Source: Stenotrophomonas bentonitica (GTDB taxonomy: Bacteria > Pseudomonadota > Gammaproteobacteria > Xanthomonadales > Xanthomonadaceae). Taken from it: a stretch of 64,000 nucleotides of DNA. Positions 23,655 to 32,451 of the stretch are shown one piece after another. The stretch's first letter is position 1. Each line of letters begins with the position of its first letter. Below the pieces are notes generated by a model. The model did no database searches. It was not told the DNA's origin and saw nothing but the letters and a program-made list of their open reading frames with translations. The DNA lies in assembly GCF_002887735.1 (NCBI RefSeq), contig NZ_PKQP01000002.1, positions 62,001 through 126,000 of the forward strand. The letters run 5' to 3'. Position numbers and translations under genes: made by a program.

Positions 23655-23673
23655 TGCCGGCCGCTGGCCGGCA
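23655..23673. repeat. Short perfect hairpin after hflX
   Basis: TGCCGGCC and GGCCGGCA flank a three-base loop, seven bases past the hflX stop. There is no T tract, so it may be an mRNA-stabilising structure or an imperfect terminator. Confidence 0.5.
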
Positions 23674-23786
23674 TCCCATGATCCTGAGGGTACGCGACCC
23701 TCCGTCGCACCCGGCGACACACGACATCACCCACGATTTCGGCTAAAACTGGGGGCGTTCGTTCCCCCGTTGATCCAGGATTCCCC

Positions 23787-24281
23787 ATGACCGTTCCTTC
23801 CGACGCCGAGCTCGGCGCCCTCGCCAGTGACGTGGGCCAGCGGCTGCAGCAGGCCTCGCTGCAACTGGTGACCGCCGAGAGCTGTAGTGGCGGCTGGATC
23901 GCCAAGGCGATGACGGATATCGCCGGTTCCTCGGCGTTCTTCGACTGCGGCATGGTGGTGTACAGCTACGAAGCCAAGCAGCGTCTGCTTGGCGTGCGTG
24001 CGCAGACGCTGGAGCAGTTCGGCGCGGTCAGCCGCGAGACCGTGCTGGAGATGGTCTCCGGCGCGTTGATCAATTCCGGGGCGGGCATTGCCGTGGCGGT
24101 GACCGGGATCGCCGGGCCGGGCGGCGGAAGCGAGGACAAGCCGGTCGGCAGCGTCTGGATCGGCTGGAAGGGCCGGGGCGGCTACGCCCGTGCGCAGTTG
24201 TTCCAGTTCGACGGCGACCGCGAAGCCATACGGCGGCAGACCGTACAGCAGGCGCTGACGGGAATCTTCCCCCTGTTGTGA
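23787..24281 (+). CDS. pncC: Nicotinamide-nucleotide amidohydrolase PncC (CinA C-terminal family)
   Basis: PncC deamidates nicotinamide mononucleotide to nicotinate mononucleotide in NAD recycling. The 164-residue protein is the stand-alone CinA C-terminal domain with VTAESCSGGWIAKAMTD near residues 29-45, the FDCGMVVYSYEAKQRLLGV region, and the glycine-rich AVTGIAGPGGGSEDKPVG. The gene often sits beside recA in other bacteria; here lexA-recA lies about 2 kb downstream with ubiB in between. Confidence 0.92.
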   Translation: MTVPSDAELGALASDVGQRLQQASLQLVTAESCSGGWIAKAMTDIAGSSAFFDCGMVVYSYEAKQRLLGVRAQTLEQFGAVSRETVLEMVSGALINSGAGIAVAVTGIAGPGGGSEDKPVGSVWIGWKGRGGYARAQLFQFDGDREAIRRQTVQQALTGIFPLL

Positions 24282-24317
24282 CATCCTGACCGCGTGTGCT
24301 GACAGGAGAGTGGGCCG

Positions 24318-25997
24318 ATGTGGGAAACGCTGGGTACCGTGCGTGACCTGGGGCGATTGCAGGAAATCGCGTCGGTCCTGATCCGCTATGGCTTCGGCGA
24401 TCTGGTGCGCCGGATCGGCTTGGCCGATGTGCTTGAGCGTGCCGGCCGCCTGCTGCACTGGAACGACACCCAGCAGATGCTGCGGATGACCGCGCCGGTG
24501 CGCGTGCGCCGCGCGATGGAGGATCTGGGTCCGACCTTCGTCAAACTCGGCCAGGTGCTGGCCACCCGCGTGGACCTGTTCCCGCCGGACTGGATCGCTG
24601 AATTTTCCGAACTCCAGAACGCGGTACCGGCGCTGCCGTACGCGCAGGTGCGCGACCAGCTGGAGCGCGACCTGGGCGCGCCGGCGACGGAGGTGTTCGC
24701 GTGGCTGGATGAAACCCCGATGGCCGCCGCCTCGCTGGCACAGGCCCATCGCGCGACCCTGCATGACGGCACTGCCGTGGTGCTGAAGATCCGCCGCCCC
24801 GGCATCCGCGACGTGATTGAAGCCGACCTGCGCCTGCTGGCGCGGCTGGCCGAGATCGTGGAGGCGCGGCTGCCCGATCTGCAGCGCTACCGCCCGGCCG
24901 AGGTGGTGCAGCAGTTCCAGGTGTCACTGCGCCGCGAGCTGGATTTTGCCGCCGAATGCCGCAATGCCGAACGCATCGCGCGCAACTTCCAGGGCCGCAA
25001 TGACATCCTGATTCCCAATGTGCACTGGCAGTGGACCTGCGAAAGCCTCAACGTGCAGGACTTCGTTGATGGTATTCCGGGCCGCGACCTGGCCGGTGTC
25101 GATGCAGCCGGCCTGGACCGCGTGCAGCTGGCCCGGACCGGGGCGCGCATCGTGCTCAAGATGGTGCTCGAGGATGGCTGTTTCCACGCCGACCCGCACC
25201 CGGGCAACATCATCTACCTGCGCGACGGCCGGATCGGCGTGATCGATTTCGGCATGGTCGGCGCGATTTCCGAACAGCGCCGCTTCCAGGTCGCCCAGCT
25301 CCTGCACGGCCTGGTCACGCAGGAGCCCGAGCAGGTGGCCGACGTCCTGCTGGACTGGGCCGGTGGCGTGGAGGTGGACGAATCGCGGCTGCAGCAGGAC
25401 ATCAGCACCTTCGTCGACCAGTACCGCGGGGTGCCGCTCAAGGACCTGCACATGGGCCTGATGCTGGGCAACATCACCCAGCTGCTGCGCCAGTACGCGC
25501 TGACCCTGCCGGCCGATCTGGCCCTGATGATCAAGACCTTCCTGACCCTGGAAGGGATGGGCCGCCAGCTTGACCCGCAGTTCGACATGGCCAGTGCCGC
25601 GCGTCCGTACCTGGAACGGGTGATGTGGCAGCGTTACTCGCCCGGCGCCATGCTCAAGCGCGGCAAGCGCAGCCTGGTGGGAGTGATGGACCTGGTCAGC
25701 GACCTGCCGCGCGATGTCCGCCGACTGCTGCAGATGGCGCGCCGCGGGCGGCTCCAGCTCAAGGTCGAGACCACCGCACTGCAGGGCTTCGGCGACCAGG
25801 TCAACCGCGCCGCCAATCGGCTGGTGATGGGCATCGTGACCGCTGCGCTGATCATCGGCTCCTCCATCGTCATGCACAGCGTCGGCGGCGTCTCCAGCCG
25901 CTGGCTGCTGGCGCTGGGCGTGGCCGGCTTCATCGGCGCCGGGTTCTGTGGCGTGTGGATCCTGTTTTCGATCTGGCGCAGCGGCAAGAACCCATAG
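24318..25997 (+). CDS. ubiB: ABC1/UbiB family atypical kinase
   Basis: This 559-residue protein belongs to the ADCK/UbiB family of atypical kinase-like ATPases needed for aerobic ubiquinone synthesis. Family features are the KxGQ motif in GPTFVKLGQVLATR near residues 72-85, the alanine-rich nucleotide loop AAASLAQAHRA near 137-147, HADPHPGNI, and VIDFGMVG. Two C-terminal membrane helices (about 508-528 and 533-556) match UbiB. It stands apart from ubiE or ubiJ here, so a paralogous AarF-like role is possible. A 36-base gap separates it from pncC. Confidence 0.88.
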   Translation: MWETLGTVRDLGRLQEIASVLIRYGFGDLVRRIGLADVLERAGRLLHWNDTQQMLRMTAPVRVRRAMEDLGPTFVKLGQVLATRVDLFPPDWIAEFSELQNAVPALPYAQVRDQLERDLGAPATEVFAWLDETPMAAASLAQAHRATLHDGTAVVLKIRRPGIRDVIEADLRLLARLAEIVEARLPDLQRYRPAEVVQQFQVSLRRELDFAAECRNAERIARNFQGRNDILIPNVHWQWTCESLNVQDFVDGIPGRDLAGVDAAGLDRVQLARTGARIVLKMVLEDGCFHADPHPGNIIYLRDGRIGVIDFGMVGAISEQRRFQVAQLLHGLVTQEPEQVADVLLDWAGGVEVDESRLQQDISTFVDQYRGVPLKDLHMGLMLGNITQLLRQYALTLPADLALMIKTFLTLEGMGRQLDPQFDMASAARPYLERVMWQRYSPGAMLKRGKRSLVGVMDLVSDLPRDVRRLLQMARRGRLQLKVETTALQGFGDQVNRAANRLVMGIVTAALIIGSSIVMHSVGGVSSRWLLALGVAGFIGAGFCGVWILFSIWRSGKNP

Positions 25998-26007
25998 GGT
26001 TCCTGCC

Positions 26008-26030
26008 GCTGGGATCCGAAGGATCCCAGC
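26008..26030 (+). terminator. Hairpin downstream of ubiB, possible terminator
   Basis: GCTGGGATCC and GGATCCCAGC pair perfectly around the loop GAA, 11 bases after the ubiB stop. No T tract follows, so transcription termination is uncertain. Confidence 0.4.
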
Positions 26031-26058
26031 AACGTGCCGCCGACGCCGCACGTCGCGC

Positions 26059-26082
26059 GTAGAGCCGACCGTTGGTCGGCTG
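26059..26082 (+). repeat. SMAG-type palindromic element
   Basis: GTAG followed by the palindromic core AGCCGACCGTTGGTCGGCT, identical in sequence to the left copy after truD. Confidence 0.8.
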
Positions 26083-26118
26083 CTCTTGGCTGACCGGGCC
26101 GGTCATCGTATTCCCCAG

Positions 26119-26142
26119 GTAGCGCCACGCCCTGCGTGGCTG
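26119..26142 (+). repeat. SMAG-type palindromic element, variant core
   Basis: GTAG followed by the palindrome CGCCACGCCCTGCGTGGC, then TGCTC as in the unit at 26059. The stem sequence differs but the end and geometry are kept. Confidence 0.7.
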
Positions 26143-26258
26143 CTCCCCATCCCGCGCCAGGAATGCCTGACCCAGGAAATGGCAGAGGCTCAACGCCGGA
26201 GGGATGGCCGCATGCGGCACGCGCCCGCAGCGCCAGGCATTGCCGTGCTGCGCGCGGT

Positions 26259-26282
26259 CACCGACCAACGGTCGGTGGCTAC
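26259..26282 (-). repeat. SMAG-type palindromic element, inverted
   Basis: The minus strand reads GTAGCCACCGACCGTTGGTC and then GGTG, a GTAG-ended palindrome in inverted orientation to the two units upstream. Confidence 0.72.
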
Positions 26283-26351
26283 AGGCGTTGCTGGCGTCTT
26301 CGGCCGGGGCCCGGACCACCGTCCTTGTAATGGCTCTTGCTCTGCGGGCAC

Positions 26352-26380
26352 TTGCGTGCCCGCATCGTTAGTAGTAATAC
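26352..26380 (+). promoter_or_regulatory. Predicted sigma-70 promoter of lexA
   Basis: TTGCGT (26352-26357) and TAATAC (26375-26380) are separated by 17 bases. The -10 lies inside the LexA operator. Transcription would begin about 26386-26389, at or within two bases of the lexA start codon. Confidence 0.55.
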
Positions 26381-26386
26381 TACTAA
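26368..26386. promoter_or_regulatory. LexA operator (SOS box) of lexA
   Basis: TTAGTAGTA-A-TACTACTAA is a perfect 19-base dyad that matches the LexA site reported for Xanthomonas, unlike the E. coli CTGT-N8-ACAG box. It ends two bases before the lexA ATG and covers the predicted -10, which fits autorepression. Confidence 0.92.
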
Positions 26387-26388
26387 CC

Positions 26389-27039
26389 ATGGACCTGACC
26401 GATACCCAGCAGGCGATCCTGCAGTTGATCGCCGAGCGTATAGAGACCGATGGCGCACCGCCGTCGCAGACCGAAATCGCCCGCGCGTTCGGCTTCAAGG
26501 GCGTCCGCGCGGCCCAGTACCATCTGGAAGCGCTGGAGCAGGCCGGGGCGATCCGCCGCATTCCGGGCCAGGCCCGCGGCATCCGCCTGGTCCAGGGACC
26601 GGCGCTGCAGAGCGGCCTGCCCGAATCGCTGCCCGCCTCGGCGCTGCCGGACCACGTCCTGCGCCTGCCGGTGCTGGGCCGGGTCGCGGCCGGTCTGCCG
26701 ATCGGTGCGGACATCGGCTCGGATGACTTCGTGGTCCTGGACCGGGTGTTCTTCTCGCCCGCGCCGGACTACCTGCTGAAAGTGCAGGGCGATTCGATGA
26801 TCGACGAGGGCATCTTCGACGGCGACCTGATCGGCGTGCACCGCACCCGTGACGCGCGCTCCGGCCAGATCGTGGTGGCCCGCATCGATGACGAGATCAC
26901 GGTCAAGCTGCTGAAGATGGGCAAGGACCGGATCCGCCTGCTGCCACGCAATCCCGATTACAAACCGATCGAAGTGCTGCCGGACCAGGACTTCGCGATC
27001 GAAGGCCTCTATTGCGGGTTGCTGCGGCCCAACCGCTGA
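26389..27039 (+). CDS. lexA: SOS transcriptional repressor LexA
   Basis: LexA represses SOS genes until RecA filaments trigger its self-cleavage. The 216-residue protein has an N-terminal winged helix with the recognition region PPSQTEIARAFGFKGVRAAQYHL, the cleavage bond Ala101-Gly102, and a serine-lysine dyad Ser136 (QGDSMIDEG) and Lys173, spaced 37 residues apart as in E. coli. Compared with E. coli LexA it has a longer linker and an altered recognition helix, in line with the different operator. It is followed by recA and recX. Confidence 0.96.
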   Translation: MDLTDTQQAILQLIAERIETDGAPPSQTEIARAFGFKGVRAAQYHLEALEQAGAIRRIPGQARGIRLVQGPALQSGLPESLPASALPDHVLRLPVLGRVAAGLPIGADIGSDDFVVLDRVFFSPAPDYLLKVQGDSMIDEGIFDGDLIGVHRTRDARSGQIVVARIDDEITVKLLKMGKDRIRLLPRNPDYKPIEVLPDQDFAIEGLYCGLLRPNR

Positions 27040-27088
27040 CCCTGTTCCCCCTGAATCACGCGCGGTCTTTTGTGGCACATCTCTGGTT

Positions 27089-27118
27089 TTGCTGAGGTTG
27101 GTACGGATGTCCGATAAT
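27089..27118 (+). promoter_or_regulatory. Predicted sigma-70 promoter of recA
   Basis: TTGCTG (27089-27094) and GATAAT (27113-27118) are separated by 18 bases. I see no TTAG-N11-CTAA dyad near it, so SOS control of recA may depend on a diverged site or on read-through from lexA. Confidence 0.4.
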
Positions 27119-27242
27119 TTTTTTCCGAACGCCGGGCAGAATCTCAGCCCGTGCGATACGCCAGCCTTAAAGTGAACCCATGGCCAAGAAGACTTCCAAA
27201 GACAGCACCTCCACCGATACGACCTCTGCAAGGACCACTCCG

Positions 27243-28283
27243 ATGGACGAAAACAAAAAGCGCGCCCTCACCGCCGCGCTGAGCCAGATCGAAAAGCAGT
27301 TCGGCAAGGGCGCCGTGATGCGCATGGGCGACCGTGTCGTCGAGGCGGTCGAGGTCATCCCTACCGGTTCGCTGATGCTGGATATCGCACTCGGCATCGG
27401 CGGCCTGCCAAAGGGCCGTGTGGTGGAGATCTACGGTCCGGAATCGTCGGGCAAGACCACCCTGACCCTGCAGGCGATCGCCGAATGCCAGAAGAAGGGC
27501 GGTACCGCCGCCTTCATCGATGCCGAGCACGCGCTGGACCCGATCTACGCCGCCAAGCTGGGCGTCAACGTGGACGACCTGCTGCTGTCGCAGCCGGATA
27601 CCGGTGAGCAGGCGCTGGAAATCGCCGACATGCTGGTGCGCTCCAGCTCGGTGGACATCGTGGTGGTCGACTCGGTCGCCGCGCTGACCCCGAAGGCTGA
27701 AATCGAAGGCGAAATGGGCGACCAGCTGCCGGGCCTGCAGGCCCGCCTGATGAGCCAGGCGCTGCGCAAGCTGACCGGCAACATCAAGCGCTCCAACACC
27801 CTGGTGGTCTTCATCAACCAGCTGCGCATGAAGATCGGCGTGATGATGCCGGGCCAGAGCCCGGAAGTGACCACCGGCGGCAACGCGCTGAAGTTCTACG
27901 CCTCGGTCCGCCTGGACATCCGCCGTATCGGCGCGATCAAGAAGGGCGACGAGATCATCGGCAACCAGACCAAGATCAAGGTGGTCAAGAACAAGCTGGC
28001 GCCGCCGTTCAAGCAGGTGATCACCGAAATTCTGTACGGCGAAGGCATCAGCCGCGAAGGCGAGCTGATCGACATGGGCGTGGAAGCCAAGCTCGTCGAA
28101 AAGGCAGGCGCCTGGTACAGCTACGGCGAAGAGCGCATCGGCCAGGGCAAGGACAACGCCCGCGGCTATCTGCGCGACAACCCGCAGGTTGCCCAGCGTC
28201 TGGAAGCCGAGCTGCGCGAGAAGTTCCAGCCGGAAGAAGCCGTGCGTGAAGGCGGCGACGACGCCGAAGACGACGCCGAGTGA
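27243..28283 (+). CDS. recA: Recombinase RecA
   Basis: RecA forms filaments on single-stranded DNA for homologous recombination and promotes LexA cleavage. The 346-residue protein shows Walker [10 protein letters not shown] near residues 66-74, the [20 protein letters not shown] region, and loops L1 and L2 including [16 protein letters not shown]. It ends in an acidic tail. ATG 27243 ([13 protein letters not shown]) follows an AAGGA site by eight bases and matches family starts. An in-frame ATG at 27180 would add 21 Ser/Thr-rich residues but has a weaker ribosome site. Confidence 0.96.
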   Translation: MDENKKRALTAALSQIEKQFGKGAVMRMGDRVVEAVEVIPTGSLMLDIALGIGGLPKGRVVEIYGPESSGKTTLTLQAIAECQKKGGTAAFIDAEHALDPIYAAKLGVNVDDLLLSQPDTGEQALEIADMLVRSSSVDIVVVDSVAALTPKAEIEGEMGDQLPGLQARLMSQALRKLTGNIKRSNTLVVFINQLRMKIGVMMPGQSPEVTTGGNALKFYASVRLDIRRIGAIKKGDEIIGNQTKIKVVKNKLAPPFKQVITEILYGEGISREGELIDMGVEAKLVEKAGAWYSYGEERIGQGKDNARGYLRDNPQVAQRLEAELREKFQPEEAVREGGDDAEDDAE

Positions 28284-28393
28284 GTTTCCTGCGGGGCAGG
28301 GCGGCGCCGTCAGTGACGCCTGCCCTGGCCCGCAGTTCCACCAATCCCCGACGGGATGGCGCCAAGGATGGCGCACTGTAATGATAGGCGGCC

Positions 28394-28885
28394 ATGCACG
28401 ATTCCGATCCCCCCGCACCCCGGCGCAAGCGCCGTGTCCAGGAACAGACGCCGGTCCAGCGGGCGTTGGGGTTGCTGGTGCGCCGCGAGCATTCGCGCAA
28501 AGAGCTGACCCGCAAGCTGCAGGCCCGGGGCATCGAGAACGAGGCCGCCGAAGCGGCCGTCAGCAAGCTGGCCGAGGCCGGCTGGCAGGACGACACCCGC
28601 TTTGCCGAGAATCTGGTCCGGATCCGGGCCAATACCGGCTATGGGCCGATCCACATCCGCGCCGAACTGGGCACGCATGGCCTGGATAGTGATCAGATCG
28701 CTGCCGCCATGGATACTTTCGAAGGCGACTGGACCGAGAACGCCCGCGACCTGGTCTGCCGCCGTTTCGGCGAGGCCGGCCCGCAGGAACTGCCACAGCG
28801 GCGCAAAGCGGCCGATCTGCTGGCCCGCCGCGGCTTCCCCGGCGACAGTATCCGCCAGGCCACCCGTTACGACCCTGAGGACTGA
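28394..28885 (+). CDS. recX: RecA regulatory protein RecX
   Basis: RecX binds RecA filaments and limits their extension. The 163-residue protein has an Arg-rich N-terminus and three repeated helical modules: [44 protein letters not shown] split near 60-84, and the C-terminal [19 protein letters not shown]. It lies 110 bases after recA, the usual recA-recX order, and before alaS. The ATG at 28394 is the first in frame. Confidence 0.92.
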   Translation: MHDSDPPAPRRKRRVQEQTPVQRALGLLVRREHSRKELTRKLQARGIENEAAEAAVSKLAEAGWQDDTRFAENLVRIRANTGYGPIHIRAELGTHGLDSDQIAAAMDTFEGDWTENARDLVCRRFGEAGPQELPQRRKAADLLARRGFPGDSIRQATRYDPED

Positions 28886-28992
28886 GCGGCCCGGGCCTGA
28901 TACCCTTTGTGGTTTCGGCGGTCCTGCAGTTGACACCCGGCCATTGGGGCTGCGTGCCAGGGACTGACCGGCCCGCACAAAGCCAGCCCCCC

Positions 28993-31641
28993 ATGAACGC
29001 ATCCGTCAAATTCACTACCTCCCAGATCCGCAGCGATTTCCTTGAGTTCTTCAAGGGCAAGGGTCATACGATCGTGCCGTCGGCGCCGTTGGTGCCGGGC
29101 AATGATCCGACCCTGCTGTTCACCAATTCCGGCATGGTGCAGTTCAAGGACGTGTTCCTTGGCGCCGAGAAGCGCAGCTACGTGCGCGCGGCCGACGTCC
29201 AGCGCTGCCTGCGCGCCGGTGGCAAGCACAACGACCTGGACCAGGTCGGTTACACCGCGCGCCATCACACCTTCTTTGAAATGCTGGGCAACTGGTCCTT
29301 CGGCGATTACTTCAAGAAGGATGCCATCGCCTGGGCATGGGAGCTGCTGACCCAGGTCTGGAAGCTGCCGGCCGAGCGCCTGCTGGTCACCGTCTACCAG
29401 ACCGATGACGAGGCCTACGCGCTGTGGCGCGACATGGTCGGCATTCCGGAATCGCGCATCGTGCGCATCGGCGACAACAAGGGTGCGCCGTTCGCCTCGG
29501 ACAACTTCTGGCAGATGGCCGAGACCGGCCCGTGCGGTCCGTGCACCGAGATCTTCTATGACCACGGCGACCACATCGCCGGCGGCCCCCCGGGCTCGCC
29601 CGACGAAGACGGCGATCGCTTCATCGAGATCTGGAACCTGGTCTTCATGCAGTTCGACCGCCAGCCCGACGGCACCCTGGTGCCGCTGCCGGCGCCGTGC
29701 GTGGATACCGGCATGGGCCTGGAGCGCCTGGCCGCGATCCTGCAGCACGTCCATACCAATTATGAAATCGACCTGTTCCAGGCGCTGATCCGCAAGGCCA
29801 GCGAGCTGACCGGCATGGCCGATCTGGAGAACAAGTCGCTGCGCGTGATCGCCGATCACATCCGCGCGTGTTCGTTCCTGATCGTCGATGGCGTGCTGCC
29901 GTCCAACGAAGGCCGCGGCTACGTGCTGCGCCGTATCATCCGCCGCGCGCTGCGCCATGGCTGGATGCTCGGCGTGCGCCAGCCGTTCTTCAGCAAGCTG
30001 GTGCCGACCCTGGTCGAGCAGATGGGCGTGGCCTATCCGGAACTGCCGGCCCAGGTCGACACCGTCGTGCGCGCCCTGCAGGCCGAGGAAGAGCGTTTTG
30101 CTGAAACGCTGGATTCGGGCATGAAGATCTTCGACGACGTCGCGGCCAAGGTCAGCAACGGCGTGATCCCCGGCGTGGATGCGTTCCGCCTGTACGACAC
30201 CTACGGTTTCCCGCTCGATCTCACCCAGGACATCGCGCGCGAGCGTGACCTGACCGTGGACATCGACGGCTTCAACGCCGCGATGGAGACCCAGCGCGAG
30301 ACCGCGCGCGCGGCCGGCAAGTTCGGCGGCGGCGTGACCCTGTCGGCCGATCTGGTCGCCACGCTCAAGCCGACCGTGTTCCTTGGGTACGACCGCCTGC
30401 AGGCCGACGACCTCACCGTGGTCGCCATCCTCAAGGACGGCCGCCCGGCGGAGACCGCCCAGGCCGGTGACGACGTCATCGTGCTGACCAACCAGACCCC
30501 GTTCTACGCCGAATCCGGCGGCCAGGTCGGCGACAACGGCACCCTGACCGGCGCGGGCGTGCAGGTGGACATCCGCGACACGCAGAAGTTTGCCGGCCAG
30601 TTCCATGGCCATGTGGGCAGGCTCACCCAGGGCAGCCTGAAGGTCGGCGACGTGCTGTCCGGCCAGGTCGATGGCAAGCGCCGCGGCGCCACCATCCTCA
30701 ACCACTCGGCCACCCACCTGCTGCATGCCGCCCTGCGCGAAGTGCTGGGCACCCACGTGCAGCAGAAGGGCTCGCTGGTTGCGCCTGATCGCCTGCGCTT
30801 CGACTTCTCGCACTTCGCGCCGATCAGCGCCGAGGACCTGGCGATCATCGAGCGCAAGGTCAACGAGCAGGTGCGTGCCAACAACGCGGCCGAAGTCCAC
30901 AACATGGGCATGCAGGAAGCGCTCGACTTCGGCGCGATGGCACTGTTCGGCGAGAAGTACGGCGAACACGTGCGCGTGCTGAAGATGGGCGACTACTCCA
31001 CCGAACTGTGTGGCGGTACGCATGTCTCGCGCACCGGCGACATCGGTCTGTTCAAGATCACCGCCGAAGGTGGCGTGTCCTCCGGCGTGCGCCGTATCGA
31101 AGCGGTGACCGGGCAGGGCGCCCTGGATTACGTGGCCCATGAAGAAGCCCAGCTGAGTGAAGCGGCCGCACTGCTCGGCGGTAACGCCGGTGACGTGGTC
31201 GACAAGATCCGCCAGCTCGGCGAGCGCCAGAAGAAGCTCGAGCGCCAACTCGACGCACTCAAGGCCAAACAGGCTGCGGGCGCGACCGCCGATCTTGGCG
31301 CCGGCGCAGTGGAGGTCAAGGGCGTCAAGATCCTGGCCGCGCGCCTGGAAGGCTTCGACGCCAAGGCCCTGCGCGATGCCATCGACCGCCTCAAGCAGCA
31401 GCTCGGTGATGCGGTGATCGTGCTGGCCGGCACCCAGGACGGCAAGGCCGCCTTGGTCGCGGGCGTGAACGGCAGCGCAATGGGCAAGGTCAAGGCCGGG
31501 GAACTGTTGGCCCATATCGCCAGTCAGATCGGGGGCAAGGGCGGCGGCCGCCCGGACCTCGCCCAGGGTGGTGGTGAGGACGGGCCCGCCCTTGCTTCTG
31601 CACTGGCCGCCGTCGTCGACTGGGTCACCCCCCGTATCTGA
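28993..31641 (+). CDS. alaS: Alanyl-tRNA synthetase
   Basis: AlaS charges tRNA-Ala and edits mischarged serine and glycine. The 882-residue protein has the class II catalytic core (motif 2 around [31 protein letters not shown], residues near 77-106), the editing domain with zinc ligands [12 protein letters not shown] and the Cys-His cluster [12 protein letters not shown], and the C-terminal oligomerisation and DHHA1 region with a coiled coil. ATG 28993 gives [20 protein letters not shown], the family start. Order recA-recX-alaS-csrA is conserved. Confidence 0.97.
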   Translation: MNASVKFTTSQIRSDFLEFFKGKGHTIVPSAPLVPGNDPTLLFTNSGMVQFKDVFLGAEKRSYVRAADVQRCLRAGGKHNDLDQVGYTARHHTFFEMLGNWSFGDYFKKDAIAWAWELLTQVWKLPAERLLVTVYQTDDEAYALWRDMVGIPESRIVRIGDNKGAPFASDNFWQMAETGPCGPCTEIFYDHGDHIAGGPPGSPDEDGDRFIEIWNLVFMQFDRQPDGTLVPLPAPCVDTGMGLERLAAILQHVHTNYEIDLFQALIRKASELTGMADLENKSLRVIADHIRACSFLIVDGVLPSNEGRGYVLRRIIRRALRHGWMLGVRQPFFSKLVPTLVEQMGVAYPELPAQVDTVVRALQAEEERFAETLDSGMKIFDDVAAKVSNGVIPGVDAFRLYDTYGFPLDLTQDIARERDLTVDIDGFNAAMETQRETARAAGKFGGGVTLSADLVATLKPTVFLGYDRLQADDLTVVAILKDGRPAETAQAGDDVIVLTNQTPFYAESGGQVGDNGTLTGAGVQVDIRDTQKFAGQFHGHVGRLTQGSLKVGDVLSGQVDGKRRGATILNHSATHLLHAALREVLGTHVQQKGSLVAPDRLRFDFSHFAPISAEDLAIIERKVNEQVRANNAAEVHNMGMQEALDFGAMALFGEKYGEHVRVLKMGDYSTELCGGTHVSRTGDIGLFKITAEGGVSSGVRRIEAVTGQGALDYVAHEEAQLSEAAALLGGNAGDVVDKIRQLGERQKKLERQLDALKAKQAAGATADLGAGAVEVKGVKILAARLEGFDAKALRDAIDRLKQQLGDAVIVLAGTQDGKAALVAGVNGSAMGKVKAGELLAHIASQIGGKGGGRPDLAQGGGEDGPALASALAAVVDWVTPRI

Positions 31642-31663
31642 ACAACCTGACGGTTCCTGCTCC

Positions 31664-31693
31664 TTGAAGGGGCGGGAGGCCTGACGGTACTAT
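31664..31693 (+). promoter_or_regulatory. Predicted sigma-70 promoter of csrA
   Basis: TTGAAG (31664-31669) and TACTAT (31688-31693) are separated by 18 bases, 92 bases before the csrA ATG. It gives csrA its own promoter beyond read-through from alaS. Confidence 0.5.
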
Positions 31694-31785
31694 GGCGAAT
31701 CTTTTCCCGTTGTCGTGGGGCGCTCTTGCCGGGGCGCCAAGCCGGTGGGGAAATGCCACCACCGGTTCCCTGGAGACTTGAACAA

Positions 31786-31989
31786 ATGTTGATCCTGACT
31801 CGCCGCGTAGGCGAAACCCTGATGATCGGTGACTCGGTCAGCGTGACCGTGCTCGGCGTCAAGGGCAACCAGGTGCGTATCGGTATCACCGCTCCGAAGG
31901 ACGTGGCCGTGCACCGCGAAGAGATTTACCAGCGCATCCAGCGCGGTGATGAGCCGAATGCATCCGGAAGTGAAAATTCTTCGGATTAA
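31786..31989 (+). CDS. csrA: Carbon storage regulator CsrA (RsmA)
   Basis: CsrA is a dimeric RNA-binding protein that blocks or stabilises mRNAs by binding GGA motifs near ribosome sites. The 67-residue protein begins [16 protein letters not shown], has the RNA-contact Arg in the [12 protein letters not shown] segment, and ends in a short Ser/Asn-rich tail. The ATG follows TGGAGAC by nine bases; that GGA and others in the leader (GGGA near 31674) could allow autoregulation. It lies between alaS and tRNA-Ser as in other gamma-proteobacteria. Confidence 0.97.
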   Translation: MLILTRRVGETLMIGDSVSVTVLGVKGNQVRIGITAPKDVAVHREEIYQRIQRGDEPNASGSENSSD

Positions 31990-31992
31990 GGC

Positions 31993-32022
31993 TTTACCTG
32001 AGGGCGCGGAAAACGTTATTAT
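31993..32022 (+). promoter_or_regulatory. Predicted promoter of tRNA-Ser
   Basis: TTTACC (31993-31998) and TATTAT (32017-32022) are separated by 18 bases and followed by a GC-rich discriminator, as is typical of stable-RNA promoters. Confidence 0.5.
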
Positions 32023-32070
32023 TCGCGCCCCCGCTGAGATGATTCATCGCAGTGGCGGACCAAGAACACT

Positions 32071-32163
32071 GGAGCGGTGCCCGAGTGGCTGAAGGGGCTC
32101 CCCTGCTAAGGGAGTATAGGGCTTAAAACTCTATCGAGGGTTCGAATCCCTCCCGCTCCGCCA
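32071..32163 (+). tRNA. tRNA-Ser(GCU)
   Basis: This is a 93-base class II tRNA with acceptor stem GGAGCGG/CCGCTCC, discriminator G and encoded CCA. The anticodon loop CTGCTAA gives GCT, reading AGC and AGU. A long variable arm (TATAGGGCTTAAAACTCTA) and the T loop TTCGAAT are present. Confidence 0.97.
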
Positions 32164-32170
32164 GTTGTAG

Positions 32171-32207
32171 AAAAGGCCTTCGTACGCAAGTACGGAGGCC
32201 TTTTTCT
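32171..32207 (+). terminator. Rho-independent terminator after tRNA-Ser
   Basis: AAAAGGCCTTCGTAC, loop GCAA, and GTACGGAGGCCTTTTT form a long hairpin with one internal mismatch and a T tract, eight bases after the tRNA. Confidence 0.85.
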
Positions 32208-32221
32208 TTATGCGATCCGGC

Positions 32222-32326
32222 TCAGGCGACCGATGTGCAGGCCGCCTCGATCCGATACCCAACCGGATCGATAAGGAAGGCGGCGTAATAGTGATCGCCA
32301 TACGCATGAAACCGGCGGAACGCGCG
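32222..32326 (-). pseudogene. Remnant of a VOC/glyoxalase family gene (C-terminal end only)
   Basis: Reading the minus strand to the TGA at 32224-32222 gives a tail ending YGDHYYAAFLIDPVGYRIEA and then ACTSVA. This is the unmistakable C-terminus of a vicinal-oxygen-chelate (glyoxalase/bleomycin resistance-like) protein, with the metal-ligand Glu in RIEAAC. Upstream the frame keeps only a short FHA-like piece and then loses similarity; about 15 codons of the usual loop are missing, and no start or N-terminal half exists. It is a decayed gene fragment beside tRNA-Ser. Confidence 0.55.
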
Positions 32327-32451
32327 TCGGCCGACGCATTCGGATGGCGAATGCAGTCGATCCCCAATCTTCATTGGTGCCGGCGCGGCGGCTCGGCTAC
32401 GGTCGTTCTCCAGCGGCGCCCACCGGGCGCCCCCGTGGAAGGAGCAGGAAC

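Larger units (their letters stand above)
25998..26388. other. 391-base intergenic region rich in palindromes before lexA
   Basis: No coding region is supported here. It holds a perfect hairpin (26008-26030), three SMAG-type units (26059, 26119, 26259), a stretch at 26143-26258 with no recognised feature, and the lexA promoter and operator (26352-26386). Apparent open frames here lack family similarity and are interrupted by the repeats. Confidence 0.7.

Noticed and set aside
24318-25997. Cytoplasmic AarF kinase involved in antibiotic acetylation control
   Set aside because: The two C-terminal membrane helices and the KxGQ motif fit UbiB of ubiquinone synthesis; the older aarF label refers to the same family.
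32131-32367. Open frame on the minus strand ending WRSGRDSNPR
   Set aside because: It reads through tRNA-Ser and its terminator; the ending is a classic false tRNA-derived peptide. The genuine VOC remnant there lies in another frame.
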